The translations under genes were made by a program, and so were the position numbers. The notes beneath the pieces were generated by a model, which searched no databases, was not told the DNA's origin, and was given only the letters and a program-made list of their open reading frames with translations. Shown here in pieces: positions 44,075 through 51,813 of a stretch of DNA of 64,000 bases. The stretch's first letter is position 1, and every line of letters begins with the position of its first letter. This DNA comes from Microvirga sp. VF16 (GTDB taxonomy: Bacteria > Pseudomonadota > Alphaproteobacteria > Rhizobiales > Beijerinckiaceae), in contig NZ_CP069355.1 of assembly GCF_016864375.1 (NCBI RefSeq), positions 868,001 to 932,000 of the forward strand, read 5' to 3'.

Positions 44075-44824
44075 ATGAAGCTTCTTGTGTGTGTGAAGCG
44101 GGTTGTGGACTACAACGTGAAGATCCGGGTGAAGCCGGACGGCTCCGGCGTGGAGCTTGCCAACATCAAGATGTCCATGAACCCCTTCGACGAGATCGCC
44201 GTCGAGGAGGCCGTGCGTCTCAAGGAGCAGGGCAAGGCCACCGAGATCGTCGCCGTCTCCATCGGCCCGCAACAGGCCGGCGAGACCATCCGCACCGCGC
44301 TCGCCATGGGCGCTGACCGTGGCATCCTGGTCAAGACCGACGCTGCCGTGGAGCCGCTGGCCGTCGCCAAGATCCTGGCCAAGGTGGTCGAGCAGGAAAA
44401 GCCCGATCTCGTCATCATGGGCAAGCAGGCCATCGACGACGATTCCAACCAGACCGGCCAGATGCTCGCAGCTCTCCTCGGCTGGCCGCAGGGTACGTTT
44501 GCGTTCAAGGTCAATGTGGGCGAGGGCTCCATCGACGTCACGCGCGAGGTCGACGGCGGCCTGCAGACCGTGGGCCTGAAGCTGCCCGCCATCGTCACCA
44601 CGGACCTGCGGCTCAACGAGCCGCGCTATGCGTCGCTGCCCAACATCATGAAGGCCAAGAAGAAGCCGCTCGACGAGACGAGCCCTGAGATGCTCGGCGT
44701 CGACGTCAGCCCCCGCCTGAAGGTCCTCAAGACCGCCGAGCCGGGTGGCCGCAAGGCCGGAGTGAAGGTCGGCTCGGTGGCTGAACTGGTTTCGAAGCTC
44801 AAAGTCGAAGCCGGTGTGCTCTAA
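44075..44824 (+). CDS. etfB: Electron transfer flavoprotein beta subunit
   Basis: 249 residues, AMP-binding small subunit of ETF. Seen: MKLLVCVKRVVDYNVKIRVK, EIVAVSIGPQQAGETIRTAL, PDLVIMGKQAIDDDSNQTGQ and the recognition-loop-like LRLNEPRYASLPNIMKAKKK that docks on acyl-CoA dehydrogenases. SD AGGAGG is excellent. Base composition becomes markedly more GC-rich than in pcaIJF from here on. Confidence 0.97.
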   Translation: MKLLVCVKRVVDYNVKIRVKPDGSGVELANIKMSMNPFDEIAVEEAVRLKEQGKATEIVAVSIGPQQAGETIRTALAMGADRGILVKTDAAVEPLAVAKILAKVVEQEKPDLVIMGKQAIDDDSNQTGQMLAALLGWPQGTFAFKVNVGEGSIDVTREVDGGLQTVGLKLPAIVTTDLRLNEPRYASLPNIMKAKKKPLDETSPEMLGVDVSPRLKVLKTAEPGGRKAGVKVGSVAELVSKLKVEAGVL

Positions 44825-44839
44825 GGGAGAAGACCAACA

Positions 44840-45796
44840 ATGACCACCTTGCTGTTTGCCGAGCACGACAACGCTCACCTGAAGGACGCCACCCACAAGG
44901 CGCTTTCCGCCGCCAAGGCCCTTGGCGGCCCGGTCCATGTGCTGGTCGCCGGCTCCAACGCCCGCGCCGCCGCCGAGGCCGCGTCCAAGCTCGCCGGCGT
45001 GGAGAAGGTGCTGCTGGCCGACGCCGCTCCTTACGAGCACCAGCTCGCCGAGCCGACCGCGGCGCTGATCGTCTCGCTGGCCGGCTCCTACGATGCCCTG
45101 GTGGCGCCCGCCACCAGCAAGGGCAAGAACATCATGCCGCGCGTGGCGGCGCTCCTCGACGTGATGCAGGTGTCGGACATCACCAAGGTGGTGGCGCCCG
45201 ACACCTTCGAGCGCCCGATCTATGCTGGCAACGCCATCCAGACCGTGCAGGCCACCGACGCCAAGAAGGTGATCACCGTGCGCACCGCCGCCTTCCCGGC
45301 AGCCGCTGAGGGCGGCTCTGCCGCCATCGAGACGGTGAACGCGGCAGAGGATTCGGGTCTGTCGACCTTCAAGGGCGAGGAGATCGCCCAGAACGACCGG
45401 CCGGAGCTGACCTCGGCCCGGATCATCATCTCCGGCGGCCGCTCGCTCGGCTCAGCCGACGCCTTCAAGCAGTACATCGAGCCAATCGCCGACAAGCTGG
45501 GGGCCGCCATGGGCGCAAGCCGTGCGGCCGTCGATGCGGGCTATGCGCCCAACGACTGGCAGGTAGGCCAGACCGGCAAGGTGGTGGCGCCCGACCTCTA
45601 CATCGCGGTGGGCATTTCAGGCGCCATTCAGCACCTGGCCGGTATGAAGGACTCCAAGGTGATCGTGGCGATCAACAAGGATGAGGAGGCCCCGATCTTC
45701 CAGGTGGCCGATTACGGCCTCGTCGGCGACCTCTTCCAGATCCTCCCGGAACTAAAGGAGGAGTTGACCAAGGCCGCACCCGGGCAGGCGGCTTAA
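44840..45796 (+). CDS. etfA: Electron transfer flavoprotein alpha subunit
   Basis: 318 residues, FAD-binding subunit. The C-terminal FAD domain shows SGGRSLGSADAFK, GASRAAVDAGYAPNDWQVGQ, VGISGAIQHLAGM and INKDEEAPIFQVADYGLVGD. Receives electrons from acyl-CoA and dimethylglycine/sarcosine-type dehydrogenases. Confidence 0.97.
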   Translation: MTTLLFAEHDNAHLKDATHKALSAAKALGGPVHVLVAGSNARAAAEAASKLAGVEKVLLADAAPYEHQLAEPTAALIVSLAGSYDALVAPATSKGKNIMPRVAALLDVMQVSDITKVVAPDTFERPIYAGNAIQTVQATDAKKVITVRTAAFPAAAEGGSAAIETVNAAEDSGLSTFKGEEIAQNDRPELTSARIIISGGRSLGSADAFKQYIEPIADKLGAAMGASRAAVDAGYAPNDWQVGQTGKVVAPDLYIAVGISGAIQHLAGMKDSKVIVAINKDEEAPIFQVADYGLVGDLFQILPELKEELTKAAPGQAA

Positions 45797-45815
45797 GGCT
45801 GGGCGGAGAACACTC

Positions 45816-47480
45816 ATGTCCGATCTGCCCGCCCGTGAATCGATGGAATTCGACGTCGTTGTCGTGGGCGCGGGGCCGGCCGGGCTGGCGACGGCCATTC
45901 GGCTTAAGCAGCAGGCGGCCGAGGCGGGCTCGGACATCTCCGTGGTGGTGGTCGAAAAGGGCTCCGAGGTCGGCGCGCATATCCTGTCCGGTGCCGTGAT
46001 CGACCCGATCGGCCTCAACGGCCTCCTGCCGGACTGGCGCTCCGATCCGGACCGGCCCCTCAAGACGGAGGTCACGGCCGACGAGTTCATGTATCTCGGC
46101 CATGCCGGCGGCGTGAAGCTGCCCAACGTGTTCATGCCCAAGCTCATGAACAACCACGGCAACTACATCGGCTCGCTCGGCAATGTCGCCCGCTATCTCG
46201 GCCGCAAGGCTGAAGAAGTCGGCGTCGAGATCTACCCGGGCTTCCCGGCGGCGGAAGTGCTGGTCGAGGACGGCACGGTGGTGGGCATCGCCACCGGTGA
46301 CATGGGCATCAGCCGCAATGGCGAGCCGAACGCCAACTTCACCCGCGGCATGGAGCTGCGCGCCAAATATACGATTTTCGGCGAAGGCGCCCGCGGCTCG
46401 CTGACCAAGCAGATGGTCGAGCGCTTCGGCCTCAATGCCGGCCGGGATCACCAGAAATACGGCATCGGCATCAAGGAGCTGTGGCAGGTCAAGCCGGAGA
46501 AGTTTCGGCCTGGCCTGGTGCGCCATTCCATGGGCTGGCCGCTGCCCAACAATGCCGGCGGCGGCTCCTGGCTCTACCATTTCGACGACAATCTGGTGTC
46601 GGTCGGCTTCGTGGTGCATCTCAACTACAAGAACCCGACCCTGTCGCCCTTCGACGAATTCCAGCGCTTCAAGACGCACCCGATGGTGCGCGAGGTGTTC
46701 GAGGGCGCAAAGCGCATTGGCTATGGCGCGCGCGCCATCATGGAGGGCGGCTGGCAGTCGGTGCCGCGCCTGAGCTTCCCGGGCGGCTGCCTCGTGGGCG
46801 ACTCGGCGGGCTTCGTCAACGTGCCGCGCATCAAGGGCAGCCACAATGCCATCCTGTCGGGCATGCTCTGCGCCGACCACGTGTTCGCGGCCCTGCAGGC
46901 GGGCAGGGCGCATGACGAGGTCGCGTCCTACGAGGAATCCTGGCGCTCCTCGCCCATCGGCTACGACCTCAAGCGCGTGCGCAACGTGAAGCCGCTCTGG
47001 TCCAAATACGGCACCACGGCCGGCGTGGCGCTCGGCGGCCTCGACATGTGGCTCACCGAGATCTTCGGCTGGTCGCCCTTCGGCACTATGAGCCACGGCA
47101 AGCCCGACCACGAGTGCCTGCTGCCGCTCTCCCAGGTGAAGCCGATCAAGTACGACAAGCCCGACGGGGTGCTCACCTTCGACAAGCTGTCCTCGGTGTT
47201 CCTATCCAATACCAACCACGAGGAGGATCAGCCGGTCCATCTCAAGGTCAAGGACATGAGCCTGCAGAAGGGCTCGGAGCACGATGTCTTTGGCGGGCCT
47301 TCGCAGCGCTACTGTCCGGCAGGCGTCTATGAATGGGTCGAGGGCGAGGGTGGGGTGCGCTACCAGATCAACGCCCAGAACTGCGTCCACTGCAAAACCT
47401 GTGACATCAAGGACCCGAACCAGAACATCAACTGGGTGACGCCCGAGGGCGGCGGTGGGCCGAACTACGTCAATATGTGA
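45816..47480 (+). CDS. Electron transfer flavoprotein-ubiquinone oxidoreductase
   Basis: 554-residue membrane-associated flavoprotein passing ETF electrons to ubiquinone. FAD motif VVVGAGPAGLATAIRLKQQA near residue 14; quinone-site and FAD regions GSHNAILSGMLCADHVF; C-terminal ferredoxin-like 4Fe-4S domain with cysteines in RYCPAGVYEW and NAQNCVHCKTCDIKDP. The full electron-transfer branch (EtfB, EtfA, ETF-QO) is thus clustered. Confidence 0.97.
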   Translation: MSDLPARESMEFDVVVVGAGPAGLATAIRLKQQAAEAGSDISVVVVEKGSEVGAHILSGAVIDPIGLNGLLPDWRSDPDRPLKTEVTADEFMYLGHAGGVKLPNVFMPKLMNNHGNYIGSLGNVARYLGRKAEEVGVEIYPGFPAAEVLVEDGTVVGIATGDMGISRNGEPNANFTRGMELRAKYTIFGEGARGSLTKQMVERFGLNAGRDHQKYGIGIKELWQVKPEKFRPGLVRHSMGWPLPNNAGGGSWLYHFDDNLVSVGFVVHLNYKNPTLSPFDEFQRFKTHPMVREVFEGAKRIGYGARAIMEGGWQSVPRLSFPGGCLVGDSAGFVNVPRIKGSHNAILSGMLCADHVFAALQAGRAHDEVASYEESWRSSPIGYDLKRVRNVKPLWSKYGTTAGVALGGLDMWLTEIFGWSPFGTMSHGKPDHECLLPLSQVKPIKYDKPDGVLTFDKLSSVFLSNTNHEEDQPVHLKVKDMSLQKGSEHDVFGGPSQRYCPAGVYEWVEGEGGVRYQINAQNCVHCKTCDIKDPNQNINWVTPEGGGGPNYVNM

Positions 47481-47491
47481 GAACCAAAACA

Positions 47492-47908
47492 ATGTCTGAT
47501 CGGAACTGTGTCTATACCTTCGAGGACGGTAAGGCCGAGGGCCAGGCGGGGATGAAGAACCTGCTGGGCGGCAAGGGGGCCAATCTGGCCGAGATGTCCA
47601 ACTTAGGCCTGCCCGTGCCTCCGGGCTTCACCATCACGACGGAAGTCTGCATGGCGGCCGACCCGTTCGTCACCATCGGTCAGGAAGGGGTAGGCGAGCT
47701 GGTGAAGCTCGCAGTGGAGCGCGGCAAGAAAACGAGGCCGAACATAAAGCTCAGAATCTGCGGCGAACATGGCGGCGATCCGGCGTCGATCCACTTCTGC
47801 GAAGCGACGGGTCTCGATTACGTGTCCTGCTCGCCCTACCGCGTGCCGATCGCGCGCCTTGCGGCCGCCCAGGCGGCGCTCGGGGCCAAAGCCGCGAGCC
47901 AGGCATAG
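47492..47908 (+). pseudogene. ppdK: Pyruvate phosphate dikinase relic with large internal deletion
   Basis: 138 codons joining the two ends of PPDK. The N-terminal 50 or so residues (NLLGGKGANLAEMSNLGLPV, PPGFTITTEVC) are the start of the ATP-grasp domain; directly after, MAADPFVTIGQEGVGELVKL and ICGEHGGDPASIHFCEATGL, SCSPYRVPIARLAAAQAAL are the C-terminal end of the PEP-binding domain. Intact PPDK is about 880-900 residues, so roughly 750 are missing, in frame. All catalytic histidine and most domains are lost, so it cannot be active PPDK. Confidence 0.92.
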
Positions 47909-48204
47909 ATACACGGCCTCTCTTAATTGGTACCACGCGCTTTCTGTCCACCTCCTGGCCAGTAAGATGCACTTACGCCAAGTTGGTCCGCCACTGAATC
48001 TCACATTCAAGGGAGTTTAGAGTCACGGCAGGTGTTGGGCTGTGTGGCGCGTCAAGAGCAAGGAGCAAAACGGCCAAGCTACATAACGCACATTTGCAAC
48101 AAATTCTGTGAGTTTTTGATCTAAATTATGCACCGCCAAACCATTTTTGCTGAAAAAGAAACTCAATAGCCATCTATCAATGACTCCGCACCAAGGAGGC
48201 CATT

Positions 48205-49320
48205 ATGCGCGTCGGAGTGCCAAAGGAAGTCAAGACGCACGAGTATCGCGTCGGGCTTACGCCAGGCGCGGTCCGGGAGTACATCGCCGCCGGGCACGCG
48301 GTCCTGGTTGAGACCCGTGCCGGTGCCGGGATCGGCGTAGACGACGAAACCTATCGCAGGGCCGGGGCCGTGGTCGTCGATACGGCGGCCGAGGTCTTCG
48401 CCCAAGCCGATATGGTCGTGAAGGTTAAGGAGCCGCAACCCAGCGAGTGGGTCCAGCTGCGTGAGGGTCAGATTCTATTCACCTACCTCCATTTGGCTCC
48501 GGATCCGGATCAGACGAAGGGCCTGCTGGCCTCCGGTTGCACGGCCATTGCCTATGAAACAGTAACGGACGCCAAAGGTGGGCTGCCGCTGCTCGCCCCG
48601 ATGAGCGAGGTGGCGGGCCGACTGTCCATTGAGGCGGCTGGCGCTGCCCTCAAGCGCTCGGCCGGCGGGCGCGGCCTGCTCCTTGGCGGTGTTCCGGGCG
48701 TGCAACCGGCCCGGGTCGCTGTCATCGGCGGCGGAGTGGTCGGGACTCACGCCGCCCGCATGGCTGTTGGGTTGGGATCAGAGGTGACGGTCCTTGATCG
48801 ATCGCTTCCACGGCTGCGGGAGCTTGATGAGCAATTTGCGGGCCGGATCCGCACCCGCTTCTCGACGCTGGAGGCTCTCGAGCAGGAGGTGTTTGCGGCA
48901 GACGTCGTCATCGGCGCTGTCCTGGTGCCGGGCGCGAGTGCTCCAAAACTGGTCACCCGCGAGATGCTGCAGCACATGCGACGCGGCTCTGTCATTGTCG
49001 ATGTGGCGATTGATCAGGGTGGGTGCTTCGAGACCTCCCATGCCACGACCCACGCTGACCCGACCTATGAGGTCGACGGTGTGGTGCATTACTGTGTCGC
49101 TAACATGCCCGGTGCCGTTCCTCTCACGTCGAGTCACGCCCTGAACAACGCAACCCTGCCGTTTGGCCTGGAGCTGGCGAACAAAGGCGTCACGGCCGCG
49201 ATCGAGAACCGTCACCTGCGGGATGGGCTTAACATCCACTGCGGACGGCTGACCTACAAGGCTGTTGCTGACAGCCTAGGTCTCACCTTTACGCCGGCTG
49301 AAGAAGTTATTGCTGCATGA
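48205..49320 (+). CDS. ald: Alanine dehydrogenase
   Basis: NAD-dependent reversible oxidative deamination of L-alanine to pyruvate and ammonia. 371 residues, family length. Seen: MRVGVPKEVKTHEYRVGLTP, substrate-site Lys in VVKVKEPQ, His in LHLAPDPDQTKG, LAPMSEVAGRLS, NAD motif VIGGGVVGTHAARMAVGLG and catalytic Asp in VDVAIDQGGCFETSHATTH. Strong SD AAGGAGG. The preceding 296 bp hold no recognisable gene. Confidence 0.97.
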   Translation: MRVGVPKEVKTHEYRVGLTPGAVREYIAAGHAVLVETRAGAGIGVDDETYRRAGAVVVDTAAEVFAQADMVVKVKEPQPSEWVQLREGQILFTYLHLAPDPDQTKGLLASGCTAIAYETVTDAKGGLPLLAPMSEVAGRLSIEAAGAALKRSAGGRGLLLGGVPGVQPARVAVIGGGVVGTHAARMAVGLGSEVTVLDRSLPRLRELDEQFAGRIRTRFSTLEALEQEVFAADVVIGAVLVPGASAPKLVTREMLQHMRRGSVIVDVAIDQGGCFETSHATTHADPTYEVDGVVHYCVANMPGAVPLTSSHALNNATLPFGLELANKGVTAAIENRHLRDGLNIHCGRLTYKAVADSLGLTFTPAEEVIAA

Positions 49321-49431
49321 TTTGAGTAGGGGTCGAATGATGGGGCAGCGTCGATCCTTGCTCAGTTAAGGATCTGGAGAGAACGGGAAATCGCTGCTTG
49401 TCAGATACAAAGGTTGGGGAGGGGATCGGGC

Positions 49432-49674
49432 ATGAGCATGTCTGAAAAATCTTTTATATTCTTGATGATCTCAGGCGATGTGGTTGCGCCGGTCTCCCTG
49501 TCGGCAGCACCGGCAGTGAAGGAGGTGGCTTTCGTCCCTGCCACCTCGTCTCCGTCTGGCACGGAGAACTCTCTTGGGACGGTCCTCCCGCACTTGGGCT
49601 CGCTCGGCATCGCCGCAGCGAGCCCCTTTTCTTCGGAGCAGTGGCACGCCATTGCGAAGTGCAATTTGGAATGA
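49432..49674 (+). CDS. Hypothetical 80-aa ORF
   Basis: An ORF in the 465-bp spacer between ald and the Crp/Fnr gene. A GAGGGG stretch 7 nt before the ATG resembles an SD. The protein (starting MSMSEKSFIFLMISGDVVAP) is Ser/Ala/Pro-rich and matches nothing I know. It may be chance; the rest of the spacer (49321-49431, 49675-49785) shows nothing. Confidence 0.25.
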   Translation: MSMSEKSFIFLMISGDVVAPVSLSAAPAVKEVAFVPATSSPSGTENSLGTVLPHLGSLGIAAASPFSSEQWHAIAKCNLE

Positions 49675-49785
49675 GAGGCCGCAACGAGGGGGAGCGGCGT
49701 CGCCACAGAATACCAGTTTGGTACCATGATAGTGCTATTGTAAGTCTCGCAGAGAGTAAGACTCAGATATGTCACGGGTCCTACC

Positions 49786-50526
49786 ATGTCCTTTCCTTCA
49801 TCCCATCGCACGAACCAGTTGCTATCGGCATTACACCCGGCAGAATTAGCGTGTCTTGAGCCACACCTTGAGCGGGTCGAGCTGAAGAAAGGGGGTGTAC
49901 TCTATGAAACCGACGAGAGCATGCCGTTCGTCTATTTCCCGCACGACGCCATTGTCTCGCTGACGAGTGTTCTACCCGAAGGCAAAAGCGTCGAGATGGC
50001 AATATTCGGGCGTGAGGGCATGTTTGGATTGGTCAGTGCGCTGACCACCCGCCGATCCATCGGGCGCTTTGTTGTGCAGATTCCAGGCATTGCATCGCGC
50101 ATCTATACTGACGTCCTGCATCGCGAGTTCGAGGAGCGGCCGAACCTTCGGGACTGCTTCTTGCGCTATGCGGAGGTTCTGCTGGCGGAGACCCTACAAG
50201 TCGTGGCCTGCAACACTGCTCACAGCGTAGAGGCTCGCTGCTGCCGCTTACTCCTTAGGGTGCTTGATCGAGTCGATCAGGCGACCTTGCCAATCACGCA
50301 CGAGCATTTGTCCCGAATGCTCGGAGTGCAACGATCGACCGTCAGTCTTGTCACGAGCGGGCTTCAGTCAGCCGGTCTGATCCATCAGCGCCGCGGTGCA
50401 ATCACGGTCACCGATCGCTCCGGCCTTGAACGAGCCGTGTGCGGATGTTACGAGATCGCACGTCAGCGCTCAAAACAACTTTCATACCCGCAGAACCGTG
50501 AGGCGCATTGTGCGCAGAACCGATGA
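49786..50526 (+). CDS. Crp/Fnr-family transcriptional regulator
   Basis: 246 residues. The N-terminal cyclic-nucleotide-binding-like barrel (LEPHLERVELKKGGVLYETD, YFPHDAIVSLTSVLPEGKSV) is followed by a dimer helix and the C-terminal HTH_Crp (ITHEHLSRMLGVQRSTVSLV). No Fnr-type N-terminal cysteine cluster is seen, so it is probably not an oxygen sensor. This subgroup is common in Hyphomicrobiales as stress/nutrient regulators; target unknown. Confidence 0.92.
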   Translation: MSFPSSHRTNQLLSALHPAELACLEPHLERVELKKGGVLYETDESMPFVYFPHDAIVSLTSVLPEGKSVEMAIFGREGMFGLVSALTTRRSIGRFVVQIPGIASRIYTDVLHREFEERPNLRDCFLRYAEVLLAETLQVVACNTAHSVEARCCRLLLRVLDRVDQATLPITHEHLSRMLGVQRSTVSLVTSGLQSAGLIHQRRGAITVTDRSGLERAVCGCYEIARQRSKQLSYPQNREAHCAQNR

Positions 50527-50650
50527 CGACGATCTTCTGCATGTCGACGAGGCCGCGTGGATCCGAAGTGAGCCATCCCGAGGGCTCCGCTTGCTTGGTC
50601 TGATTTCAACGTTGATCGCCATCGCCACTGCGATGGCGCTGATCATCTGA
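50498..50650 (+). CDS. Small single-span membrane protein overlapping the Crp/Fnr gene
   Basis: A 50-codon ORF from a GTG at 50498, inside the last codons of the Crp/Fnr gene in another frame. An acidic N-terminal part (RRTDDDDLLHVDEAAW) is followed by a basic patch and a hydrophobic C-terminal helix (LLGLISTLIAIATAMALII). The charge layout and overlap suggest a translationally coupled small membrane protein, but no family is recognised. Confidence 0.35.
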   Translation: MRRIVRRTDDDDLLHVDEAAWIRSEPSRGLRLLGLISTLIAIATAMALII

Positions 50651-50928
50651 TCGCTTGAGCAGAGTGACACAGCTGGCGTATTGAAAGGACCTTCGGACCT
50701 GATGCGGATGGAAGTTTCCTTGTGCCAACTTCATCAATTGGCCGAGGTCTGAAGCCCCTGGATTTCGCTTACGGCGGAGTGGATTCGGATCTACAGGCTC
50801 TCTCCGGGGAATTCCACAACGAGTGATACCTGCATGAGTCAAGTTGAATGACAGGCTGGCGCTTGACGAACTGATCAGCCGTTCCACATAGACACCGTCC
50901 TTGTAGAAACTTTCATTTCAAGCTGTCT

Positions 50929-51042
50929 ATGTTCAATCGAATTTCAGAACTTAGCGCACAAGCTATCATCGATGTTTGCTTGACTGCCTCTGCCACTTCA
51001 GCTGCTCTCACGGCTCTCTACCTGTGTTCTCAGCTGCCTTAG
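50929..51042 (+). CDS. 37-aa small hydrophobic protein, paralogue 1
   Basis: Begins MFNRISELSAQ, then a hydrophobic helix IIDVCLTASATSAALTALYL and the end CSQLP. It is 20/37 identical, without gaps, to the 37-aa ORF at 59999-60112; identity rises to 17/24 in the helix and tail (SATS, LYLC, QLP invariant). Equal length and conservation at protein level argue that both are genes. No good SD is visible for this copy. A single membrane span is predicted by eye; function unknown. Confidence 0.6.
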   Translation: MFNRISELSAQAIIDVCLTASATSAALTALYLCSQLP

Positions 51043-51248
51043 CAGGACTGAAGCGGGCTGGGATCACGTCACTCGCAATGGAGTGGAGCAGGAGAAATGC
51101 AGTTTTGCATTCTCAGAAGCCCGTCTGCTGCACTGCCTCCTATACCCTTGAGTGAGCGAGGACGCTTAGCATCGTCAGCCCTGACAGGGTTACCTTTTCC
51201 GAAGATAATCAAGAATTTGCTCTTTTGGCCCACAGAAGCATCGCGAAC

Positions 51249-51442
51249 ATGCACTCAGTGCAGCCCCTTCATGTTGCATTCTGCATTGCAACGAGGCGTG
51301 ATGCAGCCGATATCAGAAGCGGCTGAATTCTACGCGGCACCGCTCTTTTCCTCCCGGCTATGCCGCATCGGCCGTTCCCTCTGGAAGGTTTTGACTTTTG
51401 TCGAACCTTAACTTCACGCCGGGCCTTTGGCCCGGCTTTTTT
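51249..51442 (+). repeat. Dispersed sORF-hairpin-terminator element, copy B
   Basis: Second copy of the element at 10315-10557. The ORF part from the ATG at 51249 to the TGA at 51326 is shorter (25 codons; the frame is open upstream without ATG) and ends CIATRRDAADIRSG. The hairpin arms are GCGGCA (51334-51339) and TGCCGC (51361-51366), loop with TTTTCCTCCC; then CGGCCGTTCCCTCTGGAAGG identical to copy A, then the terminator. It lies 207 bp downstream of the 37-aa ORF. Confidence 0.7.
51418..51442 (+). terminator. Intrinsic terminator of element copy B
   Basis: Stem GCCGGGCC/GGCCCGGC, loop TTT, followed by six T. Confidence 0.88.
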
Positions 51443-51680
51443 GTTGTTTGACAATCCCTGTGTGACCAAGCTCGACCATAAGGTTGGCGGCTCAACATTG
51501 CTTGATCGTCCTACATCGTGCAGAGCACGCCGATGGGCTGTCATGTGGACCGATCGGGAGGACTGCTCAGCGGCACGTCTGATCTCCCGCATTCTATGAA
51601 CTGGCGCTCACCGGCCCGACAGGCTGTGGCTTCCCTAACATGGCCAAGTGTGCCGAATTGCGGCACAGTCCTAAGGGTGT

Positions 51681-51755
51681 GGGCCTGCAGCTCGATGGGT
51701 ATGCCGGCGGCTCATAACCGTCTGGTTGGAGGTTCATGTCCCTCCAAGCCCACCA
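51681..51755 (+). tRNA. tRNA-like gene, anticodon CAU, degenerate
   Basis: 75 nt ending in an encoded CCA. The anticodon arm is good: stem GGCGG/CCGTC around loop CTCATAA, anticodon CAT at 51713-51715. The acceptor GGGCCTG/CAAGCCC has one C-A mismatch. The T-arm (GGAGG, TTCATGT, CCCTC) deviates in stem and loop (TTCATGT instead of TTCRANT), and the D-arm (GCTCGATGGGTATGC) lacks the usual GAGC partner. It may be an unusual CAU tRNA or a decaying copy. It lies 59 bp from the 3' end of the aldehyde dehydrogenase gene. Confidence 0.6.
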
Positions 51756-51813
51756 CTCACTCGTTCATTCCAACACGGGGCCAACCCGCTCGTCCTGTGG
51801 TGCGGTCAGAAGG

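Noticed and set aside
43412..45040. Long minus-strand frame across pcaF and etfB
   Set aside because: Shadow of two well-identified genes; composition (Ala/Arg/Gly/His) is typical of antisense high-GC frames.
45672..47111. 479-codon minus-strand frame opposite ETF-QO
   Set aside because: Shadow of a confidently identified gene, no recognisable domain.
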